64,000 nucleotides of DNA from Nitricoxidireducens sp046726235 (GCA_046726235.1 JBKPAD010000005.1:124001-188000); one strand, 5' to 3'. Shown: positions 34,113-43,291, counted from the first letter of the stretch. Notes: a model not told the origin generated them from the sequence alone. Made by a program: numbers and translations.

Positions 34113-34787
34113 TCAGCGTGCCGCGCGGACTCCGACGAGGCTCTCGAGCCGTTCCAGCTCGGCCAGCACTTTTTCCGCGTAGGCCTCTTCGGGATCGTCG
34201 GGCGCGCCGGCGAACTGCTGCAGTCCTTCGACCAGGCCGCCGGTATCGCGGATGAAGTCGTGAAGCGCGCGCACGCCGACCCGCACGTTCACCACGGGGT
34301 CGAAGAACGCGACGGCCGCGTCGCTGCCGTTCCTGATCTCCGGCGGCAGCTTGTCCGAGTGATAGCGCGGGATGACCTGCATCAGGCCTTGAGCGCCCAT
34401 GACACTCTCGGCAAAAGGATTGAAGCCCGACTCGATGCCGATGACGGCGACGACCAGCAGCGGGTCGAGGCCGAGTTCGCGCGCACTGCGCTCGGCCGCC
34501 ACGAACGCCGGCTCGAGGGCGAGCGGCGACAATCGATAGCGCTTCGCCGTGTAGGCGAGAACCCGCTGCATCCTGGCACTGAGCGCCGGACGCGGCGGCG
34601 TCGCAGCAGGCTGCGGCGGTGCGGCGAGCACCGCGGCCGGCTCGGCCGTTCCGGGAACGGCGAGGGCCGGCGCATGGATGGTGGCAGCACCGGTGGTTTC
34701 GTGAAAAACGAAGCCCAGAATCGATGCAGCCGTCAGCGCGGCGAGCAAGACGGACGGTCTGCGAGCGAGATCCGGGCTGCTATGCAT
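34113..34787 (-). CDS. Lytic transglycosylase-like (SLT) protein
   Basis: This 224-residue exported protein has an N-terminal membrane/signal segment (PSVLLAALTAASILGFVF) and a Pro/Ala-rich linker. An SLT domain follows with VVAVIGIESGFNPFAESVMGAQGLMQVIPRYH, the Glu in IESGFNP being the expected catalytic residue (about 130-165). It should cleave glycan strands of peptidoglycan. The ATG at 34787 has GAGGA 7-8 nt upstream, better than the GTG at 34808. Neighbours give no functional clue. Confidence 0.85.
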   Translation of the reverse strand: MHSSPDLARRPSVLLAALTAASILGFVFHETTGAATIHAPALAVPGTAEPAAVLAAPPQPAATPPRPALSARMQRVLAYTAKRYRLSPLALEPAFVAAERSARELGLDPLLVVAVIGIESGFNPFAESVMGAQGLMQVIPRYHSDKLPPEIRNGSDAAVAFFDPVVNVRVGVRALHDFIRDTGGLVEGLQQFAGAPDDPEEAYAEKVLAELERLESLVGVRAAR

Positions 34788-34948
34788 GGGTTCATCCTCG
34801 AACTGCACCGTCCGCAGTCTATGTTGCTGCGCAGCATTCGCCCATCCTGCCTGGTCGGTAAAGCGGTTACCGGTAAACCATGAGCCGCACAGACCACCGC
34901 CGGCTGCACGGCTATCGTTCGCGCTCAGTGGCAGGAGGAGGGGTCATC

Positions 34949-35374
34949 ATGTCCGAGAAGAAATTGTTGGTCTGCGCCGCCGGCCTGATCGCACTGGCCT
35001 TGCCGGCCGCCGCCCAGCCGGGCAGCGACGCAAATACCGTACGCCCGCAGGTGGCGGAGGGAGTTGCCGCCGTCAGCGGCGGCGTGGGTGACGACTCGAA
35101 GGAAGAAATGAAGCAGGCGGCCAAGAACTACAACGTCCATCTGGTCTTCAGCAACCGGCGCGGCGAGTATCTGGCGGACATTCCCTACACCATCACGGAT
35201 GCGCGCAAGCGTCCGGTGGCATCGGGAAAGAGCGACGGCCCGCTGCTCTACCTGCGCCTGCCGCCGGGACGCTACGAGCTCGCGGCGAAGATCGGCGGAA
35301 ACTCGGTGACGAAGCGCATCGAGGCCACCGCCGGCCGCGCGCGGGACATCAACGTCGTCGGCGACGATTCGTAG
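34949..35374 (+). CDS. Secreted protein of unknown function with transthyretin-like domain
   Basis: This 141-residue protein has a signal peptide (KKLLVCAAGLIALALPAAAQ) and a C-terminal beta-sandwich-like region: DIPYTITDARKRPVASGKSDGPLLYLRLPPGRYELAAKIGG. That region resembles the carboxypeptidase-regulatory (transthyretin-like) fold seen in surface proteins. ATG 34949 follows an excellent AGGAGGAGGGG. No family name fits with certainty. It converges on the TPM gene at 35375. Confidence 0.7.
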   Translation: MSEKKLLVCAAGLIALALPAAAQPGSDANTVRPQVAEGVAAVSGGVGDDSKEEMKQAAKNYNVHLVFSNRRGEYLADIPYTITDARKRPVASGKSDGPLLYLRLPPGRYELAAKIGGNSVTKRIEATAGRARDINVVGDDS

Positions 35375-35872
35375 TCAGACCACCAGCGGCCGGTCGGGAA
35401 GCTCGTCGGGGTTGGCCGTGCCAGGCGGCAGGTGCTGCGCCAGGAGTTCGCTGGCTGCAGCGATGGCGGCCACGGCGCCGCCGCGGTAATCGCCGCCGCG
35501 GAACGCCTGCTCCATCGTGCGGCAGATGCGCTCCCAGTCGTCCTGCCGGACCCGGGCGGCGATGCCGCGATCGGCGACGATCTCGACGCAGCGGTCGGCC
35601 ATCTGGACGTAGATGAGGATGCCGCTGTTCTCGGCCGTGTCCCAGACGCGCAGCGCCGAGAACAGCTCGATCGCCCGCTCGCGCGGCGTCGCCCGCCGCC
35701 ACAGGTGCGCAACCGGAAGACCACCCTCGGCGACGAAGCGCAATTCGCCGCGGTGCCGGCTTTCGGACGCAGACACCGCTTTCTCGATCGCATCCAGCGT
35801 CGCGCGATCGAAGGCGCGCAGGACCCACCACTGGGGGGCAAGCAGGTGACGAAGCCAGCGGCCGATGTCCAT
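35375..35872 (-). CDS. TPM-domain protein (second copy)
   Basis: This 165-residue protein is a TPM (TLP18.3/Psb32/MOLO-1) domain without signal peptide or glycine tail: IEKAVSASESRHRGELRFV, AIELFSALRVWDTAENSGILIYVQMADRCVEIVADRGI and ERICRTMEQAFRGGDYRGGAVAAIAAASELLAQHLP. It follows the full-length TPM gene with 2 bp between stop and start, as the third gene of lemA-TPM-TPM. This arrangement is common; the role is membrane-associated but undefined. Confidence 0.85.
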   Translation of the reverse strand: MDIGRWLRHLLAPQWWVLRAFDRATLDAIEKAVSASESRHRGELRFVAEGGLPVAHLWRRATPRERAIELFSALRVWDTAENSGILIYVQMADRCVEIVADRGIAARVRQDDWERICRTMEQAFRGGDYRGGAVAAIAAASELLAQHLPPGTANPDELPDRPLVV

Positions 35873-35874
35873 GC

Positions 35875-36687
35875 TCACCACCTCCCCGATGCGCCGCCGC
35901 CGCCAAAGCCGCCGCCCCCGCCCGAGAAACCGCCGCGTCCGCCGCCGCCGAAGCGGCCGCCGCCCAGGAACAGTCCCGGCGGGGCGAAGGACAGCAGGAA
36001 CACGAGGACGGCGACGCCGAGGGCGGCCAGCAGGCCGAAGGCGAAGAAGGCGAAGAAGCCCGCAGCCCCCGCCGCCATCAGGGCGCCGAAGCCGCCGAAG
36101 ATGCGGCGCGCGAACGAGGCGAACACGAGCGCGGCGAAGATCCACATCAGCCAGTTCTCGCCCTCGGCAGCCGAGGCGCCGGTCCGGCCGGCCGGCGGCG
36201 GCAGCGACTCGCCGTCGATGACGGCGGCGATCGCCTCGACGCCGTCGCGCAACCCGCCGGCGTAGTCGCCCTGGCGGAAGCGCGGCGCCATGCGCTCGTT
36301 GATGATGCGCGACGCCGTGGCGTCGTTCAGGGCGCCCTCGAGGCCGTAGCCGACCTCGATGCGCATGCGCCGGTCCTCCTTGGCGACGATCAGGATGGCG
36401 CCGTCGTCAGTGCCTTTGCGCCCGATCTTCCACGCCTCGGCGACGCGGATGCCGAACTGCTCGATGGACTCCGGCTGCGTCGTCGGCAGCATCAGCACGA
36501 CGATCTGCGTGCCCTTCGCAGCCTCGATCTGCGCCAGGCGGCTCTCCAGCGCCTGACGCTGGTCCGCAGCCAGGACGCCGGTGAGATCGGTCACGCGTGC
36601 CGACAGCGGCGGCACCGGCACGGCGTCGGCCGCGGCCGCAAGGGCCGTCCAGAGGACGGCCAGCCACAGGACCAGCAGGCGCTTCAC
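35875..36687 (-). CDS. TPM-domain membrane protein with glycine-rich tail
   Basis: This 270-residue protein has a signal peptide (KRLLVLWLAVLWTALAAAA) and a periplasmic TPM domain (about 30-165, with VTDLTGVLAADQRQALESRLAQIEAAKG, IVVLMLPTTQPESIEQ and RMRIEVGYGLEGALND). Hydrophobic segments follow (about 185-240), then a Gly/Phe-rich tail (FSGGGGGFGGGGASGRW). That architecture is standard for the family. GTG at 36687 starts 8 bp after the lemA stop. LemA and TPM proteins are usually neighbours and may work together in membrane upkeep. Confidence 0.88.
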   Translation of the reverse strand: MKRLLVLWLAVLWTALAAAADAVPVPPLSARVTDLTGVLAADQRQALESRLAQIEAAKGTQIVVLMLPTTQPESIEQFGIRVAEAWKIGRKGTDDGAILIVAKEDRRMRIEVGYGLEGALNDATASRIINERMAPRFRQGDYAGGLRDGVEAIAAVIDGESLPPPAGRTGASAAEGENWLMWIFAALVFASFARRIFGGFGALMAAGAAGFFAFFAFGLLAALGVAVLVFLLSFAPPGLFLGGGRFGGGGRGGFSGGGGGFGGGGASGRW

Positions 36688-36694
36688 GGGCGGA

Positions 36695-37294
36695 TCAGGT
36701 CGCCGGCTTGGCGCCGAAATCGATCCTCGGCGGCGTGCTGATCGCCTTCTCATCCTCGACGGTGAAGTTGGCCTTGGTCTTCCAGCCCATGACCATCGCG
36801 GTGAGGTTGTTGGGGAAGGTGCGCACGGAGACGTTGTACTCCTGCACCGCCTTGATGTAGCGGTTGCGCGCCACGGCGATGCGGTTCTCGGTGCCCTCGA
36901 TCTGCGCCTGGAGATCGCGGAAATTGGCGTCGGCCTTCAGCTGCGGGTAGTTCTCGGCCACCACCAGCAGCCGCGACAGGGCGCCGGTCAGCTGGCTTTG
37001 GGCCTGCTGGAAGCGCGCGAACGCCGCTTCGTCGTTGATGAGTTCCGGCGTGGCCTTGAGGCCGGCGACGCTGGCGCGCGCCTCGGTGACCCGCGTCAGG
37101 ACTTCCTTCTCGTGTGAGGCGTAGCCCTGCACGACCGAGACGAGGTTCGGCACCAGGTCGGCGCGGCGCTTGTACTGGTTGAGCACCTCGGACCACGCCG
37201 AGGCGACGGCCTCGTCGTTGATCTGGATCTGGTTGTAGCCGCAGCCCGACAGCAGGACGGACAGGGCGAGAACTGCAAATACACGGAACCTCAT
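36695..37294 (-). CDS. lemA: LemA family lipoprotein
   Basis: This 199-residue protein has a lipobox (LSVLLSGCGYNQI) and a LemA helical domain: AWSEVLNQYKRRADLVPNLVSVVQGYASHEKEVLTRVTEAR and ARNRYIKAVQEYNVSVRTFPNNL. The ATG at 37294 follows GGAGGGAGG. It heads the lemA-TPM-TPM operon and is divergent from ssrA. Function of the family is unclear. Confidence 0.92.
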   Translation of the reverse strand: MRFRVFAVLALSVLLSGCGYNQIQINDEAVASAWSEVLNQYKRRADLVPNLVSVVQGYASHEKEVLTRVTEARASVAGLKATPELINDEAAFARFQQAQSQLTGALSRLLVVAENYPQLKADANFRDLQAQIEGTENRIAVARNRYIKAVQEYNVSVRTFPNNLTAMVMGWKTKANFTVEDEKAISTPPRIDFGAKPAT

Positions 37295-37377
37295 GGCGCA
37301 ACCTCCCTCCAATGCGAACCTCATCAATATGGGGCCGGGTAAGCGGTTTGGCAACTCCGTCTCCGTGCGGTTCGCCA

Positions 37378-37406
37378 TTGAATTCGCCGGTCCCAGCCCC
37401 CATAAT
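37378..37406 (+). promoter_or_regulatory. Promoter of ssrA
   Basis: TTGAAT (37378-37383), 17-bp spacer, CATAAT (37401-37406). The predicted start at about 37413 precedes the acceptor piece of the permuted tmRNA. Confidence 0.7.
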
Positions 37407-37412
37407 GCGAGC

Positions 37413-37640
37413 CATGGTTGTAATTCCGGCGAACTAGAGGCGTTCTGGACAGGGGTTCGATTCCCCTCACCTCCACCACTGGGGGGGTGCACTGGCTTCG
37501 ACAGGGCGGACGAAGGTGAGCAGGCAACCCGTCAGGCGATCGACGTTAATGAAGCAAATCCACAAACGCCAACGATGAGCGTTTTGCACTGGCCGCTTAA
37601 GGCCTATGCCGAGGCTGCTTGAGCCTTGTAACCAAAGAAA
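37413..37640 (+). ncRNA. ssrA: Transfer-messenger RNA, circularly permuted two-piece form
   Basis: The 3' part of the mature RNA comes first. A T arm AGGGG-TTCGATT-CCCCT (37451-37467) is followed by CACCTCC, A73 and CCA (37468-37478). After four bases (CTGG, 37479-37482) comes the mature 5' end GGGGGTGCACTGGCTTCGACAGG (from 37483), whose GGGGGTG pairs with CACCTCC. The tag frame GCC-AAC-GAT... (37568-37600) encodes ANDERFALAA then TAA. No acceptor arm follows the coding piece, so this is not a one-piece tmRNA. The precursor should be cut into acceptor and coding RNAs. tmRNA with SmpB rescues stalled ribosomes and tags the peptide. Outer ends are approximate. Confidence 0.92.
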
Positions 37641-37644
37641 AGCC

Positions 37645-37675
37645 GGCGGGGACTTCGGTCCCCGTCGTCATTTCC
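37645..37675 (+). terminator. Terminator-like hairpin after ssrA
   Basis: GGCGGGGAC-TTCG-GTCCCCGTC (37645-37666) is a stable UUCG-capped stem just after the tmRNA coding piece. The following tail (GTCATTTCC) has only a short T-run, so it may act as a 3'-end processing boundary. Confidence 0.6.
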
Positions 37676-37678
37676 GCC

Positions 37679-38323
37679 TTATGGAAGCTCGGCGAGAACC
37701 GTGCAGGTGGCCTGCACCTTGTCGCCGATGGTGACGCGAACCCGGCTCTCGGTCGGCAGATAGAGGTCGACGCGTGAACCGAAGCGGATGAAGCCATAGC
37801 GCTGGCCGCGCGTCAGCGGCATGCCGGCGACGACGTAGCAGAGGATGCGCCGCGCCACGAGGCCCGCGACCTGCACGCAGGTGATGTCGTGGCCGTCCTT
37901 CGTCCGGATGTGCAGGGCATTGCGCTCGTTCTCGACCGAAGCCTTCGCGAGCGCCGCGTTGACGAACGCGCCGGGGTGATACCAGCGCTGCACGACCTCG
38001 CCGTCGACCGGGCTGCGGTTCGAATGCACGTTGAAGACGTTCATGAACACGCTGACCTTCAGCGCCTCGCAGTTGCGCCACGGATCGCGCACCGGCTCGA
38101 TGGCGACGATGCGGCCGTCGGCCGGCGACAGCACATCCTTCGGGCCCTGCGGAACGACGCGCGCCGGATCGCGGAAGAACTGCACGCAGAAGATCACGAA
38201 CAGCCACAGGGGCGAAGCCCAGAGCCAGCCGGCGAGCGCAGTGACGATCACGGCAACGGCGAGACCGCCGCCGATGAACGGCCAGCCCTCGCGGGCAATG
38301 ATGGGATGGGGGTAGGAGCTCAT
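37679..38323 (-). CDS. psd: Phosphatidylserine decarboxylase (short proenzyme type)
   Basis: Psd converts phosphatidylserine to phosphatidylethanolamine. This 214-residue protein is the short form: LSPADGRIVAIEPV, VFMNVFNVHSNRSPVDGEV, ITCVQVAGLVARRI and RFGSRVDLYLP, where cleavage before the Ser of GS gives the pyruvoyl cofactor. Two transmembrane helices at the N-terminus anchor it. It lies downstream of ilvC and apart from pssA, which in many relatives is its neighbour. It converges on ssrA. Confidence 0.93.
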   Translation of the reverse strand: MSSYPHPIIAREGWPFIGGGLAVAVIVTALAGWLWASPLWLFVIFCVQFFRDPARVVPQGPKDVLSPADGRIVAIEPVRDPWRNCEALKVSVFMNVFNVHSNRSPVDGEVVQRWYHPGAFVNAALAKASVENERNALHIRTKDGHDITCVQVAGLVARRILCYVVAGMPLTRGQRYGFIRFGSRVDLYLPTESRVRVTIGDKVQATCTVLAELP

Positions 38324-38343
38324 TGCGGGTCCTCGAAAGACAA

Positions 38344-38365
38344 GGGCACAGCCGCGGCTGTGCCC
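38344..38365 (-). terminator. Palindromic hairpin after ilvC
   Basis: A perfect 22-bp palindrome built from GGGCACAGCC and GGCTGTGCCC around GC lies between ilvC and psd. On the minus strand it is followed by TTGTCTTTC, a weak T-rich tail, so ilvC transcripts may end or be stabilised here. Confidence 0.6.
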
Positions 38366-38390
38366 TCGTTCTGATCGGCCAGGCCGGTCT

Positions 38391-39407
<1,017 letters not shown>

Positions 39408-39449
39408 GCGTATTCCCTCAATGCGTACCGCGGCGCGCCGCGGGTGTGG

Positions 39450-39941
39450 TCAAACCTTCAGGATGCGGTCGCCGCGGCCGATGCCGCAAACGCCGGTGCG
39501 TACCGTCTCGAGAATCAGGCCGGTGTCGATCGCGCCGAGGAAGGCGTCGAGCTTGCCGGTGTTTCCCGTGAGTTCGATGACGTAGGTCGATTCCGTGACG
39601 TCGATGATGCGACCGCGGAAGATGTCGGCGACGCGCTTCATTTCCTCGCGGTCCTTGCCGGTGGCGCGCACCTTGACGAGCATCAGCTCGCGCTCGATGT
39701 GCGCGGATTCGGAAAGGTCGACGACCTTGACGATGTCGATCAGCTTGTTGAGCTGCTTGGTGATCTGCTCGACGACGTCGTCGGAGCCGACGCTGACGAT
39801 GGTCATGCGCGACAGCGAGGGATCCTCGGTCGGCGCCACGGTCAGCGACTCGATGTTGTAGCCGCGAGCCGAGAACAGGCCGGAGACGCGCGACAGCGCG
39901 CCCGCTTCGTTCTCGATGAGGATGGAAATGATGTGGCGCAT
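39450..39941 (-). CDS. ilvH: Acetolactate synthase small (regulatory) subunit
   Basis: This 163-residue protein has an N-terminal ACT domain (MRHIISILIENEAGALSRVSGLFSARGYNIESLTV) and a C-terminal regulatory region (VIELTGNTGKLDAFL). It binds valine and tunes the large subunit. Its start lies 3 bp after the ilvB stop, so the pair is co-translated. Confidence 0.96.
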   Translation of the reverse strand: MRHIISILIENEAGALSRVSGLFSARGYNIESLTVAPTEDPSLSRMTIVSVGSDDVVEQITKQLNKLIDIVKVVDLSESAHIERELMLVKVRATGKDREEMKRVADIFRGRIIDVTESTYVIELTGNTGKLDAFLGAIDTGLILETVRTGVCGIGRGDRILKV

Positions 39942-39944
39942 GGC

Positions 39945-41654
39945 TTACAGGTCCTCCGCCAGGATCATCTCCGACAGGCCCTTGCCTGCGGCGACCATCG
40001 GGAAGACGTTCGCGGTCGGATCGGTGTGGAAGTCGAGGAACACTAGCTCGTTCTTGTGCTTGACGAAGGCTTCCTTCAGAGCACCTTCGACGTCACCCGG
40101 CTTGTCGATGCGCATGCCGACGTGGCCATACGCCTCTGCCAGCTTGACGAAGTCCGGCACGGAATCGACGTACGACTCCGAATAGCGGTTGCCGTGGAAC
40201 ATCTCCTGCCACTGGCGCACCATGCCGAGGTAGCCGTTGTTCAGGCAGATGATCTTGACCGGCAGGCGGAACTGCTTGCAGGTCGAGAGTTCCTGGATGT
40301 TCATCTGGATCGAGCCCTCGCCGGTGATGCAGGCGACGGTCGCCTTCGGGTTCGCGAAGCGCACGCCCATTGCCGCCGGCAGGCCGAAGCCCATGGTGCC
40401 GAGACCGCCGGAGTTGATCCAGCGGCGCGGCTTGTCGAATTTGTAGTATTGCGCGCCCCACATCTGGTGCTGGCCGACGTCGGAGCAGACGAAGGCGTCG
40501 CCGCCCGTGACCTCGTAGAGCTTTTCGACCACGTACTGGGGCATGATCAGATCCTTGCCCTGCTTGTAGTTCAGGCTCTTGCGGGCGCGCCAGCCGTCGA
40601 TCTCCTTCCACCAGGCGGCGAGCGCCTTGGCGTCGGGCTTCGCATCCGTGGCTTCGAGCTGCTTGATCAGTTCGTCGAGGACGTCGGGCACGTTGCCCAC
40701 GATCGGCACGTCCACCTTGACGCGCTTGGAGATCGACGAGGGATCGATGTCAACGTGGATGATCTTGCGGGAAACCTGGGCGAAGTGCGTCGGGTTGCCG
40801 ATGACGCGGTCGTCGAAGCGGGCACCGATCGCGATCAGCACATCGCAATGCTGCATCGCCATGTTGGCTTCATACGTGCCGTGCATGCCGAGCATGCCGA
40901 GGTGCTGGCCGTCGGTCGCCGGATAACCGCCGAGACCCATCAGGGTGTTGGTGACCGGGAAGCCGAGCATGCGCACGAGCTTGTTGAGCTTGTCCGCAGC
41001 GTCGGAAAGGATGACGCCGCCGCCCGTGTAGAGCATCGGCCGCTTGGCGTCGAGCAGCAGTTGCACCGCCTTCTTGATCTGGCCGGTGTGGCCCTTGACC
41101 ACCGGGCTGTACGAACGCATCGACAGGGTCTTCGGATACGAAAACTCGCACTTGTGCGTCGTGATGTCCTTCGGGATGTCCACCAGCACCGGGCCCGGAC
41201 GGCCCGTCTGCGCCAGATAGAACGCCTTCTTGATCGTCGCGGCGAGGTCGCGCACGTCCTTGACCAGGAAGTTGTGCTTGACGCAGGGCCGCGTGATGCC
41301 GACGGTGTCGGCTTCCTGGAAGGCATCCTGGCCGATGTAGGCCGTCGGCACCTGGCCGGTCAGGACGACGAGCGGCACCGAATCCATGTACGCGGTGGCA
41401 ATACCGGTGACGGCATTGGTCACGCCGGGACCGGAGGTCACCAGGCAGACGCCTACCTTCTGGGATGAGCGCGAGTAGGCATCGGCGGCATGGACCGCCG
41501 CCTGCTCATGACGAACCAGTATGTGCTTGACCTGATCCTGCTTGAACAGCTCGTCGTAAATGAAGAGCACCGAGCCGCCCGGATATCCGAACAGGTGCTC
41601 GACCTTTTCTTCCTGGAGGCACCTGATTACAATTTCTGCACCGGTCAACTGCAT
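39945..41654 (-). CDS. ilvB: Acetolactate synthase large (catalytic) subunit
   Basis: This 569-residue thiamine-diphosphate enzyme condenses pyruvate to acetolactate. It has LFGYPGGSVLFIYDEL, HEQAAVHAADAYSR (catalytic Glu), TSGPGVTNAVTGIATAYMDS and, near the C-terminus, LGTMGFGLPAAMGVRFANP with CITGEGSIQMNIQEL, the ThDP pocket. The ATG at 41654 fits the family start; the frame remains open upstream but that part is antisense to the sigma-factor region. A possible promoter lies at 41689-41717. It heads ilvB-ilvH-ilvC. Confidence 0.96.
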   Translation of the reverse strand: MQLTGAEIVIRCLQEEKVEHLFGYPGGSVLFIYDELFKQDQVKHILVRHEQAAVHAADAYSRSSQKVGVCLVTSGPGVTNAVTGIATAYMDSVPLVVLTGQVPTAYIGQDAFQEADTVGITRPCVKHNFLVKDVRDLAATIKKAFYLAQTGRPGPVLVDIPKDITTHKCEFSYPKTLSMRSYSPVVKGHTGQIKKAVQLLLDAKRPMLYTGGGVILSDAADKLNKLVRMLGFPVTNTLMGLGGYPATDGQHLGMLGMHGTYEANMAMQHCDVLIAIGARFDDRVIGNPTHFAQVSRKIIHVDIDPSSISKRVKVDVPIVGNVPDVLDELIKQLEATDAKPDAKALAAWWKEIDGWRARKSLNYKQGKDLIMPQYVVEKLYEVTGGDAFVCSDVGQHQMWGAQYYKFDKPRRWINSGGLGTMGFGLPAAMGVRFANPKATVACITGEGSIQMNIQELSTCKQFRLPVKIICLNNGYLGMVRQWQEMFHGNRYSESYVDSVPDFVKLAEAYGHVGMRIDKPGDVEGALKEAFVKHKNELVFLDFHTDPTANVFPMVAAGKGLSEMILAEDL

Positions 41655-41688
41655 TTTCTGTGTCTCTGGATTTTTGCCGAAACGTATA

Positions 41689-41717
41689 ACCTTACTGACT
41701 CCCCCGCGATTGGTCAA
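41689..41717 (-). promoter_or_regulatory. Possible ilvB promoter
   Basis: On the minus strand, TTGACC (41717-41712), a 17-bp gap and TAAGGT (41694-41689) lie about 35 bp before ilvB. The -10 is weak; TATACG a few bases on is another candidate. I see no leader peptide rich in branched-chain codons. Confidence 0.35.
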
Positions 41718-41767
41718 GGATTGCGCGGCTTGGCGGGCGGTCGGGACAGGACAAAGGACGGCGTCTT

Positions 41768-42331
41768 CTGGCATCGCGCAACGAACTTTCGGAATTCCTC
41801 GCAGGCGTCGAGCGACGCGCCTACAAGCAGGCGCTGTTCGCCGTGCACGACACCGACACGGCACTGGACATCGTTCAGGATGGAATGGCGAAGCTAGCCG
41901 AGAAATACGGCGACAAGCCGGCCGAGGAACTGCCGATGCTGTTCCAGCGCATCCTGCAGAACACCATCCGCGACTACTATCGCCGCCAGAAGGTGCGTTC
42001 GACCTGGACGACGCTGCTTTCGTCGTTCGTACCTGACGACGACGAGGACGCCGACCCCCTCGAAACCCTCCAGACTGCCGACGCCCCGAACCCGATGGGC
42101 ACCCCAAGCGGCAATCTGGAGCGCGGGCAAGTCCTTGCTATCATTGAAAAAGAGATCCAAAAACTGCCGGCACGTCAACGCGAAGCCTTCCTCATGCGTT
42201 ACTGGGAGGACATGGACATCGCCGAGACGGCGGCTGCGATGGGTTGTTCGGAAGGCAGTGTGAAAACCCATTGTTCCCGGGCAACGCATACGCTGGCGGC
42301 AGCACTCAAGGCGAAAGGCATCGAGTTATGA
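41768..42331 (+). CDS. ECF-type RNA polymerase sigma factor, probable CTG start
   Basis: The protein has sigma region 2 (ERRAYKQALFAVHDTDTALDIVQDGMAKLAEKY) and region 4 (LPARQREAFLMRYWEDMDIAETAAAMGCSEGSVKTHCSRATHTL). The conserved region 2 begins upstream of the first ATG/GTG/TTG (GTG 41843): in-frame residues ASRNELSEFLAGVERRAYK fit the family N-terminus. No ATG, GTG or TTG occurs between the in-frame stop at 41696 and 41843. A CTG at 41768 has AAGGA nine bases before it and is the best start. The two following genes overlap it, as in a common betaproteobacterial operon with a DUF3619 and a DUF3106 gene; the DUF3619 membrane protein could act as an anti-sigma factor. Confidence 0.85.
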   Translation: MASRNELSEFLAGVERRAYKQALFAVHDTDTALDIVQDGMAKLAEKYGDKPAEELPMLFQRILQNTIRDYYRRQKVRSTWTTLLSSFVPDDDEDADPLETLQTADAPNPMGTPSGNLERGQVLAIIEKEIQKLPARQREAFLMRYWEDMDIAETAAAMGCSEGSVKTHCSRATHTLAAALKAKGIEL

Positions 42332-42714
42332 ACAACGAGGAGTTGAAAGTCGCGTACAAGGTTCGGCAGATGCTGAACCAGGGTACGGACGCGCTGGACA
42401 AGGATGTCGCCGCACGCCTCTACGAGGCGCGGCAGTCGGCGCTCGCGCGTCACAAGGTGCATGCCGGCGGCTTGGCCTTGGCGGGTCTAGGACATTTCGC
42501 ATCGCACCGCCTGCCGGCCTTCGGACGCACGCTGGTGACCGCCTTCGCCCTGCTGCTGGGCGTCGTTTTCGCCTACTACTGGAACCACTTCGAGCAAGCT
42601 GCGGAGAACGAGGAGGTCGACAGCGCATTGCTGTCGGACGATCTCCCTCCCGCTGCTTACCTCGACAAGGGCTTCCAGGCATGGCTCGCTCACTCGCCGC
42701 AGTCCTCTCGGTAA
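42328..42714 (+). CDS. DUF3619 membrane protein
   Basis: This 128-residue protein starts with KVAYKVRQMLNQGTDALDKDVAARLYEARQSALAR, the DUF3619 pattern. One transmembrane helix (LVTAFALLLGVVFAYYWNHF) and a short acidic tail follow. The ATG overlaps the sigma gene stop (ATGA). Position after a sigma factor and single-TM topology make an anti-sigma role plausible, but no zinc or ASD motif is seen. Overlaps the next gene by 34 bp. Confidence 0.8.
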   Translation: MNNEELKVAYKVRQMLNQGTDALDKDVAARLYEARQSALARHKVHAGGLALAGLGHFASHRLPAFGRTLVTAFALLLGVVFAYYWNHFEQAAENEEVDSALLSDDLPPAAYLDKGFQAWLAHSPQSSR

Positions 42715-43289
42715 GCTTTTCCCTTCTGCTGACCCCGGTACCAGGCGACGCCGCCGTCCCGGTGCCGGCGGTGCCTGTCTTGCAGCCGGCCTGGGTCGAA
42801 CTCACTCCGGAGCAGAAACAGATCCTGGCGCCGCTGGCATCGGATTGGGACAACCTCGAGCCCTACCGTCGCAAGAAGTGGCTCGGCATCGCGCAGCGCT
42901 ACTCGACGCTCGGCGCTGACGAGCAAACCCGCATCCAGCGCCGCATGCGTGAATGGGTGAAGCTGAGCCCCGAGGATCGCAAGGCGGCACGGGAGAAGTA
43001 CAAGACCTTGCGCAATGCGCCGCCCGAGCACAAGGAAGCGCTGAAGCAGAAGTGGCAGGAATACAAGGAGCTTCCCGAAGAGGAGCGGGCCAAGCTCACG
43101 CAGGAGGCCGCCAGAACCAAGCCCCAGCCGCGACCTGGCCGCCCCGTGAAGCCGCTCGCGCCAAGCGCTCCAGCGGCGTCAACGCCCTCGACTGCGCCGG
43201 CGCCTCCGCCGGTGATTCAACCTCCCTCACCGCCGTCGGAGCCGCCCGCTCCGTTGCCGAACGAGCAGTTGTCGCCCCCCACGTCCTGA
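42681..43289 (+). CDS. DUF3106 secreted protein
   Basis: This 202-residue protein has a signal peptide (ARSLAAVLSVSFSLLLTPVPGDAA) and a helical domain with repeated motifs: LTPEQKQILAPLASDWDNLEPYRRKKWLGIAQRY, KLSPEDRKAAREKYKTLRNAPPEHKEALKQKWQEYKELPEEE. A long Pro-rich tail ends it. The pattern fits DUF3106. It overlaps the previous gene by 34 bp. Function unknown. Confidence 0.8.
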   Translation: MARSLAAVLSVSFSLLLTPVPGDAAVPVPAVPVLQPAWVELTPEQKQILAPLASDWDNLEPYRRKKWLGIAQRYSTLGADEQTRIQRRMREWVKLSPEDRKAAREKYKTLRNAPPEHKEALKQKWQEYKELPEEERAKLTQEAARTKPQPRPGRPVKPLAPSAPAASTPSTAPAPPPVIQPPSPPSEPPAPLPNEQLSPPTS

Positions 43290-43291
43290 GC

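Noticed and set aside
37483..37678. Conventional one-piece tmRNA
   Set aside because: No T arm or CCA-ending acceptor strand follows the tag region; the only one lies upstream and pairs with the 5' end, so the gene is permuted.
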